The position numbers and the translations under genes were made by a program. A stretch of 60,033 nucleotides of DNA, from the NCBI GenBank assembly GCA_945878025.1, contig CAMDXM010000003.1, forward strand, positions 1 through 60,033. Reading direction: 5' to 3'. This stretch comes from Pseudorhodoplanes sinuspersici (GTDB lineage Bacteria > Pseudomonadota > Alphaproteobacteria > Rhizobiales > Xanthobacteraceae). Numbering within the stretch: position 1 is the stretch's first letter; the number at the start of each line of letters is the position of its first letter. The notes under the pieces were generated by a model. The model had not been told where the DNA came from and ran no database searches. It saw only the letters and a program-made list of their open reading frames with translations. Positions 40,376 to 49,128 of this stretch are shown here, piece after piece.

Positions 40376-41455
40376 TTGGCGTCGCACGATATTCCGATCG
40401 GCACATCGCAGGTCACGCTCGCCCAGTTGAGCGAGCGGTCGCGCGAGATTTTCCGCCAGATCGTCGAGAGCTATCTTGCGACCGGCGAGCCGGTCGGTTC
40501 GCGCAACGTGTCGCGCATTCTGCAGATGTCGCTGTCGCCGGCTTCGGTCCGCAACGTGATGTCGGACCTCGAGCAGCTCGGCCTGATCTATGCGCCGCAT
40601 ACCTCGGCTGGACGGCTGCCGACGGAAATGGGCCTTCGCTTCTTCGTCGACGCGCTGATGGAGATCGGCGACCTCAACGAGAATGATCGCCGCTCGATCG
40701 AAGGGCAGGTGGCGGCGACCGGGACCTCGGTTGAAAATCTTCTGACCCGGGCCTCAGGCCTGTTGTCCGGATTGACGCGCGCGGCCGGCGTCGTGCTCAC
40801 CGCCAAGCTCAATGTACGCCTCAAGCATATCGAATTCGTGCGTCTCGAGCCGGAGCGCGCGTTGGTCGTGCTCGTCGCCGAAGACGGGCAGGTGGAAAAT
40901 CGGATCCTGGCCATCCCGGCCGGCCTGCCGAGTTCGGCGCTGACCGAGGCCTCCAACTTTCTCAACGCGCGCATTCGCGGCAAGACGCTGAACGACGCCC
41001 GTTCGGAACTCGAAAATGCGCTCGAGGCCAGCCGCGCCGAGCTCGATCAGCTCACGCAAAAAATCGTCTCGGCCGGTCTCGCAAGCTGGTCGGGCGGGGG
41101 CAGTGACGAGCGCAAATTGATCGTGCGCGGACAGGCGCATCTGCTCGAGGACCTCCATGCGCTGGAGGATCTCGAACGCGTGCGGCTTCTGTTCGACGAT
41201 CTGGAAACCCGCCGCGAGGTGGCCGATCTCCTTGGCCGGGCGGAACGGGCCGAAGGCGTGCGCATCTTCATCGGTTCGGAGAACAAGCTGTTCTCGCTGT
41301 CCGGTTCCTCGACCATCGTCGCGCCCTATACCGATTCGTCCGGTCAGATCGTCGGCGTCCTGGGGGTGATCGGGCCGACACGGCTCAACTATGCCCGTAT
41401 CATCCCGATGGTCGATTACACCGCCAAGGTGGTGAGCAAGCTCCTGGCGGGATAA
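40376..41455 (+). CDS. hrcA: Heat-inducible transcriptional repressor HrcA
   Basis: '[75 protein letters not shown]'; precedes grpE. TTG start. Confidence 0.98.
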   Translation: MASHDIPIGTSQVTLAQLSERSREIFRQIVESYLATGEPVGSRNVSRILQMSLSPASVRNVMSDLEQLGLIYAPHTSAGRLPTEMGLRFFVDALMEIGDLNENDRRSIEGQVAATGTSVENLLTRASGLLSGLTRAAGVVLTAKLNVRLKHIEFVRLEPERALVVLVAEDGQVENRILAIPAGLPSSALTEASNFLNARIRGKTLNDARSELENALEASRAELDQLTQKIVSAGLASWSGGGSDERKLIVRGQAHLLEDLHALEDLERVRLLFDDLETRREVADLLGRAERAEGVRIFIGSENKLFSLSGSSTIVAPYTDSSGQIVGVLGVIGPTRLNYARIIPMVDYTAKVVSKLLAG

Positions 41456-41553
41456 ACAAGCTCTTGGCCTGATGAACCTGTGCGCTTGATTTTTTCCTCC
41501 GCAATCCTGATATGCGTGGCATCACGCGAACCATTTGAACGGGACTTCACGTT

Positions 41554-42192
41554 ATGACGGACACCGACGGGCCGCACGACAAGGCCCCTGGATCCGAAGC
41601 CAACGCGCCACAGCAGGCTCCGGCGGCTGGCGCGGCCCCGGAAGCGCCGGCTGATCCGCTGGCCGCCGCCCAGCGCGAGGCGGCCGAATTGAAGGACAAG
41701 CTGCTGCGCACGCTCGCCGAGATGGAGAATCTGCGCCGGCGGACCGAGCGCGAAGTGGCCGATGCGCGCGTCTATGGCATCGCGTCCTTCGCGCGCGACG
41801 TGCTGACCGTCGCCGACAATATGGAACGCGCCCTGCAGGCTCTCGACAACGAGTTGCGCGAGAAGGCCGATCTCCTGATCAAGGGATTGCTGGATGGCGT
41901 CGAATTGACCGAGCGCGAATTGCTCAAGGCGCTTGAGAAAAACGGCATCAGGAAAATCGAGCCGAAGGGCGAGAAATTCGATCCGAATTTCCATCAGGCG
42001 ATGTACGAGGCGCCGGACGCGTCGGTCCCCGTCGGCCATGTCGTGCAGGTCGTGCAGCCGGGCTACACCATCGGCGAGCGTGTGCTGCGGCCCGCTTTGG
42101 TCGGCGTGTCGAAGGGCGCGCCGAAAACGAGTGTGCAGACCGAAAGCAACAGCACAGGCGCGGGCTCCAGCGCCAGAAACGCGGATTCCTAA
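41554..42192 (+). CDS. grpE: Nucleotide exchange factor GrpE
   Basis: '[47 protein letters not shown]...[13 protein letters not shown]...[19 protein letters not shown]'. Confidence 0.98.
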   Translation: MTDTDGPHDKAPGSEANAPQQAPAAGAAPEAPADPLAAAQREAAELKDKLLRTLAEMENLRRRTEREVADARVYGIASFARDVLTVADNMERALQALDNELREKADLLIKGLLDGVELTERELLKALEKNGIRKIEPKGEKFDPNFHQAMYEAPDASVPVGHVVQVVQPGYTIGERVLRPALVGVSKGAPKTSVQTESNSTGAGSSARNADS

Positions 42193-42674
42193 GCGCGCAG
42201 GCCTTCGACCGCATTGCGATCAAGCGTTCGCCGGAGCGAGTCGGTCCATTCCGCAATAAGCGACAGCAGCAAATTCCGCCACGGTTCGGCTCGCCCTGAT
42301 ACAGGGTCGAGCGTCACCGACCATTCGATGAAGGTGCGCGCTCCGTCCACGACCGGAAGCAGTTGCATCGTGCCTTCGTAACGGGTGCGGGCCGGTGTTT
42401 CGCATACCGCGCCAGCCGGAACTTCGAACGGGTCGATTCCGACATAGGTGAGGAAACGCTGATCGTCGGAATGCGCGCCAAGGCGCTGCCGGATCCGGTT
42501 GCCGCCGTAATGAAAGCAACGCACGGCTCCAACCTCGTCGCCGCGCCCGTCATCCTCGATGACGCTTTCGGTGACGCCGTCGATGTAAACCGGGTAGTTG
42601 TTGAAATCGCGAATGAGTGACCACACCGTTTCCACGGGATGGTCGAGGACGGTGCTGTAATAGGCTGCGGTCAT
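42189..42674 (-). CDS. SRPBCC family protein
   Basis: '[50 protein letters not shown]', START/SRPBCC-like. Confidence 0.88.
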   Translation of the reverse strand: MTAAYYSTVLDHPVETVWSLIRDFNNYPVYIDGVTESVIEDDGRGDEVGAVRCFHYGGNRIRQRLGAHSDDQRFLTYVGIDPFEVPAGAVCETPARTRYEGTMQLLPVVDGARTFIEWSVTLDPVSGRAEPWRNLLLSLIAEWTDSLRRTLDRNAVEGLRA

Positions 42675-42805
42675 CCTTTGCTCCGGGATGCTGGAGATCT
42701 CGATCTAGGCCGCCGCGATGCGGCACGACACCCGTTTCCTGCGCCCGAAACGGGCGAAAGTTCCGATTTACCGACCATTTACATGCCGTCTGTAAGTCTT
42801 GAGCG

Positions 42806-44053
42806 ATGGCGTGGGAATCCTTCGATGTCGCATCGTCACAGCCGGCGCAGGATCCATGGCGCGGGCAAGCGACCCGTTATCTCGAAATCCTGAGCTTCGT
42901 TTTCTTTATCGTCGCCGCGACCCTCTATGTGACATCGATCGCATGGACGCTTCCGCTGCCGCGCGATTACACGACGCTCGCGGTCGGCCGCGACTTCCTG
43001 AATTTCTGGATGTATGGACGCGCGGCGTTCGAGTCCGATCCTGGCCGCTTTTACGACGTCGCGATCTATAACGGCGTATTGCGCGCGCTTGCCGGCGGCA
43101 ATTATCCCGGACAGACTTGGTCCTATCCGCCGAGCGTCATGCTCGTTGCATGGCCATTCGGATCGTTGAGCTATCTGCAGGCGCTCGCGGCATGGACAAC
43201 CGGCGGCGTGGCTTTCCTTCTTTGGGCCGCGAGCCGGCTGCTGGCCGATCGCAGGCTTCTCGCGGCTCTGATCGTCTCGCCCGCCGCCATCCTCTGTCTG
43301 ATCTCGGGCCAGTTCTCATTCCTGACGGCGGGGATGATGATCCTGATTTTCGTCTGGCTGGATCGCAAACCGGTAGTCGCCGGAATCCTGATCGGGCTCC
43401 TGGTGATCAAGCCGCAGCTCGGGCTGTTGTTTCCCGTCATCCTGATCGCGTCCGGGCGCTGGCGCGTCTTTTCGGCCGCCGCGCTTACGGTCCTTGCGAT
43501 CACGTTCGCCACCGCCGCGATTTTCGGCCCGCAGGTCTGGATCGACTACATCTCAATCGGGCTGCCAAACCAGAATCTCGTTCTGATCGAACCGTATCGG
43601 CTGGGCGCTCCGCTGATGCCCACGATCTTCATGAATGCGCGCTGGCTGGGCGCCAATTACGCCACGGCGATGGCCATTCAATTGTGCTTCACGGCATTCG
43701 CCGCCGCGGCATTGTTCTGGGCCTATCGATATCGCAAGGACGCCGATCCCTGGCTGCTCGCCACCCTGTTTTTCGCGTGCTCGGTCTGCGGCTCGCCTTA
43801 TCTGATGTCCTACGATCTCCTGCCGATGACGTTCGCCGCCCTGCTGCTCCGCTCGAGCAGCAGGCTCGATGCGCAGGGGCACAGGCTCGCGGTTCTGGTT
43901 TATTGGCTGCCGCTCATTCAGTTCGCGCTCGGCCAGTTCTATCTGCCGGGCGCAGCGCTGATCGCGCCCGCTTTCGCGCTTTACCTTGTCGCTTTGCTGA
44001 AAGATTCGTCCCGCGGAGTGTCGTTGCCGTTCCCGGCGCCGGCGCGATCCTGA
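42806..44053 (+). CDS. GT87/DUF2029-like polyprenyl-phosphate-dependent glycosyltransferase
   Basis: 'GRDFLNFWMYGRAAFESDPGRFYDVAIYN...WSYPPSVMLVAWPFGSL...IKPQLGLLFPVIL'; multi-TM GT-C-like. Confidence 0.82.
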   Translation: MAWESFDVASSQPAQDPWRGQATRYLEILSFVFFIVAATLYVTSIAWTLPLPRDYTTLAVGRDFLNFWMYGRAAFESDPGRFYDVAIYNGVLRALAGGNYPGQTWSYPPSVMLVAWPFGSLSYLQALAAWTTGGVAFLLWAASRLLADRRLLAALIVSPAAILCLISGQFSFLTAGMMILIFVWLDRKPVVAGILIGLLVIKPQLGLLFPVILIASGRWRVFSAAALTVLAITFATAAIFGPQVWIDYISIGLPNQNLVLIEPYRLGAPLMPTIFMNARWLGANYATAMAIQLCFTAFAAAALFWAYRYRKDADPWLLATLFFACSVCGSPYLMSYDLLPMTFAALLLRSSSRLDAQGHRLAVLVYWLPLIQFALGQFYLPGAALIAPAFALYLVALLKDSSRGVSLPFPAPARS

Positions 44054-44056
44054 CGG

Positions 44057-45217
44057 TCAGCGCGGCACGACGCCGTCGCGCACCGCGCGAAAGCGCGTGA
44101 AGGAATCCTGCCATTTCTCGCGCGGCGATATGCCGACGACATGAATGAAGCTCGTGGCGCCGAACCGCACCCATTGCACCACGTTCACGTCCTTGCCGGT
44201 TTTCGCGGATTTGGCCTCGAGACGGATCTCGTAACCCGGCAATGCCCCGATCCGCATCGATTCGGCGAATGTGGTGCGCACGTCCTTCAATCCGGGCATG
44301 GCGCCGATCAGCTGCTCGGCGAAACGCGCGCGCTCGGCCGCTTGCGCCGGAGCGCCGGGATTGATCGACACAATGACCTCGGCCTCGTCGCCCGGCGCGT
44401 CGGCCGCCTTGTCGAGCGGCTTGTCCGTCTTCGACGCGGCGTTCGGTTTCTCTTCGTCGCTGAGCAGCACGCCGCGCCCGCCCGCGATCGGACGCAAGGT
44501 CCGGAAATTCGCAAGCTCGGTGACGCGGAACGGCAGCAGGCTCAGGATTTCGTCGTTGGGAACCTGGTCACGGAAGCTCAGCGTCGCGAACATCTTGCGC
44601 ATCGATGCGTCATTATAGGTCGCCTTGGCCGCATCCGGCACGATGGCGGTGATGAGCGCGGCGAAGTCCGTTCCGGCTTTCCATGTCACGAGCATCCATT
44701 TGCGGACCTTCGCACCCTCGTGCTCCTGATTTGCCGATATGAGATGCGCGGCTCCGCTCGCGGTCAGCAGAATTTCACGCTTGATGTTCGATACGCCCTG
44801 CGCGGCGCCGGGCGGCGCCTGCATGGACTTGAGCGTCGCCTCGTAGGCCTGCGCGGGCAATTCGGCCACCACGATCGCGACCTTGTTGGCGCTGTCCTCG
44901 AATCCGGGAAACGTCCGGCTGGTCTCAAGACCTGTGGATGGCGAAAGCCCGATCCGGGAGCCTTTGGGGAAGACCGGATCGGCGGCCTGCGCCTGCGCGC
45001 ACAGCACGACGCCCAAGAACGCCAATGCAAGGAATGCTCTGAATGCCAAGATAATGTCCTCGATGCATGAGGCCCGGATGACCGCCGCGCGGAAGGTGTA
45101 GGGAATGAGGTATGGAGCCTGGGCTTGCTCCGTCAAGGTGCCTTCGTGCGGTATGTGATGATTTGTCCCGTTCAGACAGCGGCTTTTGCAAGCGGATTGA
45201 GCCGGCTTTGCGGCCAT
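44057..45217 (-). CDS. Secreted protein of unknown function (true start probably internal, near the signal peptide)
   Basis: Signal-like 'ILAFRAFLALAFLGVVLCAQAQAADPVFPKGSRIGLSP'; no family recognised. Confidence 0.7.
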   Translation of the reverse strand: MAAKPAQSACKSRCLNGTNHHIPHEGTLTEQAQAPYLIPYTFRAAVIRASCIEDIILAFRAFLALAFLGVVLCAQAQAADPVFPKGSRIGLSPSTGLETSRTFPGFEDSANKVAIVVAELPAQAYEATLKSMQAPPGAAQGVSNIKREILLTASGAAHLISANQEHEGAKVRKWMLVTWKAGTDFAALITAIVPDAAKATYNDASMRKMFATLSFRDQVPNDEILSLLPFRVTELANFRTLRPIAGGRGVLLSDEEKPNAASKTDKPLDKAADAPGDEAEVIVSINPGAPAQAAERARFAEQLIGAMPGLKDVRTTFAESMRIGALPGYEIRLEAKSAKTGKDVNVVQWVRFGATSFIHVVGISPREKWQDSFTRFRAVRDGVVPR

Positions 45218-45236
45218 TAAGTGAAACGCAACCGAG

Positions 45237-47030
45237 TTGGTTCAAGGCTTGCGGATGCTCAAAGCAACGCCCGAAACCGGCCGGCGTCCTTATCCGTTCG
45301 CGGCGTATTTCGCGGCCGCGTTGGCTGCGATTATCGCCGGGCTTTTGATTCAGAACTGGAACAATACCGGCCGCACGCTGGTCGATACCGACGACGCGAT
45401 GCGGCTCGCGCAGATGCGCGACTGGCTCGCGGGCCAGGGCTGGTTCGATCTTCAACAGAAGCGGATGGCGCTGCCCTATGAGTCGCATTGGTCGCGTCTG
45501 GTGGACGCAGGGCTCGCGGGCGTCTTTCTGTTCTTCAATGCATTCGCCGACCACGCGCTGTCGGAGCGGCTTCTTCGCGTGACATGGCCGCTGCTGTTCA
45601 TCGCGCCGGCGCTCGCCGGCATGGCCGCGATCGCCTGGCGGCTCGCGGGGCGCGAAGCCGCATTGCTCGCTCTCCTGCTCGCGGTCGCGGGCGTTCCCGC
45701 CTATCAGCAATTCACGCCCGGCCGCATCGATCACCACAATGTCCAGATCGCGGTGACGATCCTGACCCTCGCCGCCGTCGTCTGGTCGGATCGTGTGCGC
45801 TGGTGCGCGATCGCAGCGGGCGCCTTGACGGGGCTCGGTCTCGCGATTGGATTTGAAGGACTGCCTTATCTCGCGGCCTGCGGCGCGGCTCTTGCGGTGC
45901 GTTATGTAGTCGATGCGGGGTCCGCCGGTGTCATGCGCCGCTACGGATGGTCGCTCGCCGCAGGCGTCATCGCCGCATTTCTTGTCGGCGTTGGTCCCGC
46001 GCATTGGACGCGCGCGCTTTGCGACAATCTCGCGTTCAATTCGGCTGCGGCGGTCGCGGCCGGAGGCATCGTGCTGGCGGCCGCGGCTTCGCTTCCGGGC
46101 AAAACCGTCATGGCTCGCGGCGCGGCTTTGATTGCGTCCGCGATCGCGGCGCTTGCGATCCTGATCGCAAGCGAGCCGCGCTGTCTGGCCGGGCCTTACG
46201 CCATGGTCGATCCCGCGATCTGGCCGATCTGGCTCGCCGATGTGCGCGAGAACCAGCCGCTGATCCATGTGCTGTCGGAAAATCCGCTTACCGGCGTTGC
46301 GATCGCGGCGTTTCCGTTCGCCGCGTTAATAGCGGGATTCATGCTCGCTCGCGACGGGGACATCCGCCGGCACTTCGCATATCTGGCGGCAGGCGCGATT
46401 TTTCTGATTGCCGTCGCGACGATGATTCTCGCGATCCGCGCCTATTCCTATGCCATGTGGCTCGGCATGCCGCTGATGGCCGCCGCCGGAATGAAATTGT
46501 TCGTAATGCTGCATCTGACAACCTTGCGGGCGCGATTGATCGCCGGATTGTTCCTGACGCCGCTCGCGCTCTCCTCCGGCGCGATCACGGTTGCGGTGGC
46601 CGCCGGCTTCGACGACAAAAACAGCTTCGCGCGGCTGGAAAGCAAGCAATGCTTCCGTAACGAGGCTTATGCGCCGCTGGCAACGCTTCAGCCCGGTCTC
46701 GTCGTCGGCGATGTCAGTTACGGGCCGTTCGTTCTGGCGCTGACGCCGCACCGGATCGTGTCGGCGCCCTATCATCGTTTCTCCGCCGGCATCATCGCGG
46801 CCTATCGCGCCATGACCTCGCCATCTGAGACGTCGCGCGAATTGCTGCGGCGTTTGGGTGCGGATTATGTCGTCATTTGCGGGCCGCGCCCGCCGGCAGG
46901 ACTTGTCGAGCCAGAACGCAGCGCGAGCCTGTGGGGAGAACTCCGCGCCGGTCATGTACCGGACTGGCTTGAGGCATTGCCGCAGGCAGACAGCAGGCAG
47001 GCATTCAACATCTATCGCGTGAAGCGATAG
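45237..47030 (+). CDS. STT3/AglB/PglB-like GT-C membrane protein, copy 1 (function unknown)
   Basis: 'LVDTDDAMRLAQMRDWL', 'QQFTPGRIDHHNVQIAV', 'WLADVRENQPLIHVL', C-terminal 'VVGDVSYGPFVLALTPHRIVSAPYHRFSAGIIAAYRA...LLRRLGADYVVICG'. Confidence 0.72.
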   Translation: MVQGLRMLKATPETGRRPYPFAAYFAAALAAIIAGLLIQNWNNTGRTLVDTDDAMRLAQMRDWLAGQGWFDLQQKRMALPYESHWSRLVDAGLAGVFLFFNAFADHALSERLLRVTWPLLFIAPALAGMAAIAWRLAGREAALLALLLAVAGVPAYQQFTPGRIDHHNVQIAVTILTLAAVVWSDRVRWCAIAAGALTGLGLAIGFEGLPYLAACGAALAVRYVVDAGSAGVMRRYGWSLAAGVIAAFLVGVGPAHWTRALCDNLAFNSAAAVAAGGIVLAAAASLPGKTVMARGAALIASAIAALAILIASEPRCLAGPYAMVDPAIWPIWLADVRENQPLIHVLSENPLTGVAIAAFPFAALIAGFMLARDGDIRRHFAYLAAGAIFLIAVATMILAIRAYSYAMWLGMPLMAAAGMKLFVMLHLTTLRARLIAGLFLTPLALSSGAITVAVAAGFDDKNSFARLESKQCFRNEAYAPLATLQPGLVVGDVSYGPFVLALTPHRIVSAPYHRFSAGIIAAYRAMTSPSETSRELLRRLGADYVVICGPRPPAGLVEPERSASLWGELRAGHVPDWLEALPQADSRQAFNIYRVKR

Positions 47031-47095
47031 GCCTTATGGCGTCGTGGCCGAGAAGTTAAGCGATCCTCAACGCTCTTGCGCCAAGAGAATGCGTC

Positions 47096-48913
47096 ATGAC
47101 ACGGCGGATCGCGCAGTCTCAATCCGGACCCTCAATGTCTCGCGGCCAGATGCGGCCGCCGGTTTTCGCCATTCTCCTTGCACTGGCCTGGCTGCTCGTA
47201 GCCGGACAATTGATCGCGGAATATTGGCCCGCGACCGCGTTCACCATGCCCGACGCCGACGACGCGATGCGGCTCGTCGAATTGCGCAAATTTCTTTCGG
47301 GCGGTCTCGCCGCCTGGTTCGATCTGCATGAACCGCGTCTCGGATTGCCTCCCGGTTATGACTCGCATTGGTCGCGTCTGGTCGATGCCGGTCTCGCGGG
47401 CATGTTTCTGCTGTTTCGCGTCTTTGCGGATAACACGCTTGCTGAGCGGCTGATGGCGGCCGTCTGGCCCGTGCTTTGGCTCATTCCGGTGATTGGCGGC
47501 GCGGCCGCGATCGCGTGGCGGCTCGCCGGACGCGAGGCGGCCATCATCGTTCTCCTGCTTGCGGTTTTCTCCGGTCCCGGCATCCAGCAATTCCGGCCCG
47601 GCCGCATCGACCATCACAATGTACAGATCGCCTTGTCGATCCTCGTGGTCGCGGCGGCGGTGTGGTCGGATCGCGTGCGCTGGTGCGCCATCGCGGCGGG
47701 TGCGCTCACGGGATTGGCGCTCGCCATCGGTTTCGAAGGATTGCCGTTTCTGGTTCTGTGCGGCGCGGCCTTCGCGCTGCGTTTCGTATTCGATGGTCGC
47801 GGCCGGGAGGAATTGCGGGACTATGGCCTCGCGCTCGCCGCCGGCACATTCGCCGCGTTTCTTTTGAGCGTGCCGCCGGGCCGATGGATGGCGCCGGTCT
47901 GCGACGCGATCGCCATCAACTCGGCCGCGGCGGTGACGATGACAGGCCTTGGCCTCGCGCTCGCGGCAAGCCTGCGCGGCGCAAATTCACGTGCGGTGCG
48001 ACTGGCGCTCGCCTCCGCGCCCGGCGCACTGGCAATCGCGATCTTCGTCATGATCGAGCCGCGCTGTCTCGGCGGGCATTATGCGCTGGTCGATCCGGCC
48101 GTGCGGCCGATCTGGCTCGACAATGTTTCCGAAACGCAGCCTCTCACCGACCTGTTCCGGCAGGCGTCTGCGACCGCTCTCGCGACGGCGGCCTTTCCGG
48201 CTGCGGCACTGGCGGCCGCTCTGATGCTGATGCGCGAGAAAAATCTCTATCGCGGCTTCGGCTCGCTCACCGCGCTCGCCGCTTTGCTGATGGCGTTGGC
48301 GTATATGATCGCCGTGGCGCGCGGCTCTTCTTACGCGATCTGGCTCGGCATGCCCATTGTCGCGGCGGCCATGTGGCAACTCTTCACGCTGATGGAGCTC
48401 GACAATCTCGCCGTCCGTTTCGCGGCGGCGTTGTTCGTGACCCCGACGGCGCTGACGCTCGGCGCCATCACGCTCGCCTCGGCGGCGGGCCAGCCGGAGC
48501 TTGCCAATCTCAATCCGTCGGAACGCGCCGGCTGCATCGCAAAGCCGAATTATGCCGCGCTTGCGAACCTTGCCCCCGGGCTGATGGCGATCAACGATCT
48601 GGAATGGGCGCCCTATATGCTCGCCTGGACGCCGCATTCGGTCCTGGCTGCGCCCTATCACCGGCTGTCGCCGTCCATCGTCCTGTCGTACCGGATTTTC
48701 GCGGCATCGCCGGACGAGGCCCGCAAACTCGCGGCGCAAGCCGGCGTGGCCTATATCGTCCTGTGCGGACAGCGCGGGACCGCGGGGCTTTCGGAGCGGG
48801 AGCGCAGGCTAAGTCTCTGGGCCGGTCTGCAATCCGGCCGCGCGCCGGGCTGGCTCGAACCGGTCCGGCAAGAGGGGGTCTCTGGCTTCCGGGTTTGGCG
48901 GGTGAGAGGTTAG
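47096..48913 (+). CDS. STT3/AglB/PglB-like GT-C membrane protein, copy 2 (tandem paralog)
   Basis: 'MPDADDAMRLVELRKFL', 'QQFRPGRIDHHNVQIAL', 'WLDNVSETQPLTDLF', 'MAINDLEWAPYMLAWTPHSVLAAPYHRLSPSIVLSYRI...AGVAYIVLCG'. Highly similar to copy 1. Confidence 0.72.
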   Translation: MTRRIAQSQSGPSMSRGQMRPPVFAILLALAWLLVAGQLIAEYWPATAFTMPDADDAMRLVELRKFLSGGLAAWFDLHEPRLGLPPGYDSHWSRLVDAGLAGMFLLFRVFADNTLAERLMAAVWPVLWLIPVIGGAAAIAWRLAGREAAIIVLLLAVFSGPGIQQFRPGRIDHHNVQIALSILVVAAAVWSDRVRWCAIAAGALTGLALAIGFEGLPFLVLCGAAFALRFVFDGRGREELRDYGLALAAGTFAAFLLSVPPGRWMAPVCDAIAINSAAAVTMTGLGLALAASLRGANSRAVRLALASAPGALAIAIFVMIEPRCLGGHYALVDPAVRPIWLDNVSETQPLTDLFRQASATALATAAFPAAALAAALMLMREKNLYRGFGSLTALAALLMALAYMIAVARGSSYAIWLGMPIVAAAMWQLFTLMELDNLAVRFAAALFVTPTALTLGAITLASAAGQPELANLNPSERAGCIAKPNYAALANLAPGLMAINDLEWAPYMLAWTPHSVLAAPYHRLSPSIVLSYRIFAASPDEARKLAAQAGVAYIVLCGQRGTAGLSERERRLSLWAGLQSGRAPGWLEPVRQEGVSGFRVWRVRG

Positions 48914-48955
48914 GGAAAATTCTCCAGGCCGCCCCGCGCGGAGCGCTCACAAGTC

Positions 48956-48983
48956 CTTGCGGCTCAAGGGCTGCCTCCTATAT
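48956..48983 (+). promoter_or_regulatory. Putative dnaK promoter (CTTGCG-N16-CTATAT)
   Basis: -35 CTTGCG (48956-48961), 16-nt spacer, -10 CTATAT (48978-48983); resembles rhizobial housekeeping promoters of CTTGAC-N17-CTATAT type. Confidence 0.5.
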
Positions 48984-49128
48984 GAGCCATAACACCGCAG
49001 GGGCCTGCGGTGACGTATTTACGAGGGGGTCGGAGAGGAGTTCCGCGGGACGCTTCCGCGAGATTTCCTTCGTCCGGGCGCCGGCTCAAGGGCTCGGCCG
49101 ACCTGCCTGAAAGAAAGGGATTAGAAAC

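Noticed and set aside
47056-47071. TTAA-GCGATCC-TCAAC near-CtrA site upstream of STT3-like copy 2
   Set aside because: One mismatch in the second TTAA; not convincing without conservation data.
47476-49110. 544-aa plus-strand ORF overlapping STT3-like copy 2
   Set aside because: Alternative frame of the real gene; Arg/Gly-rich with no hydrophobic segments, unlike the TM-rich frame.
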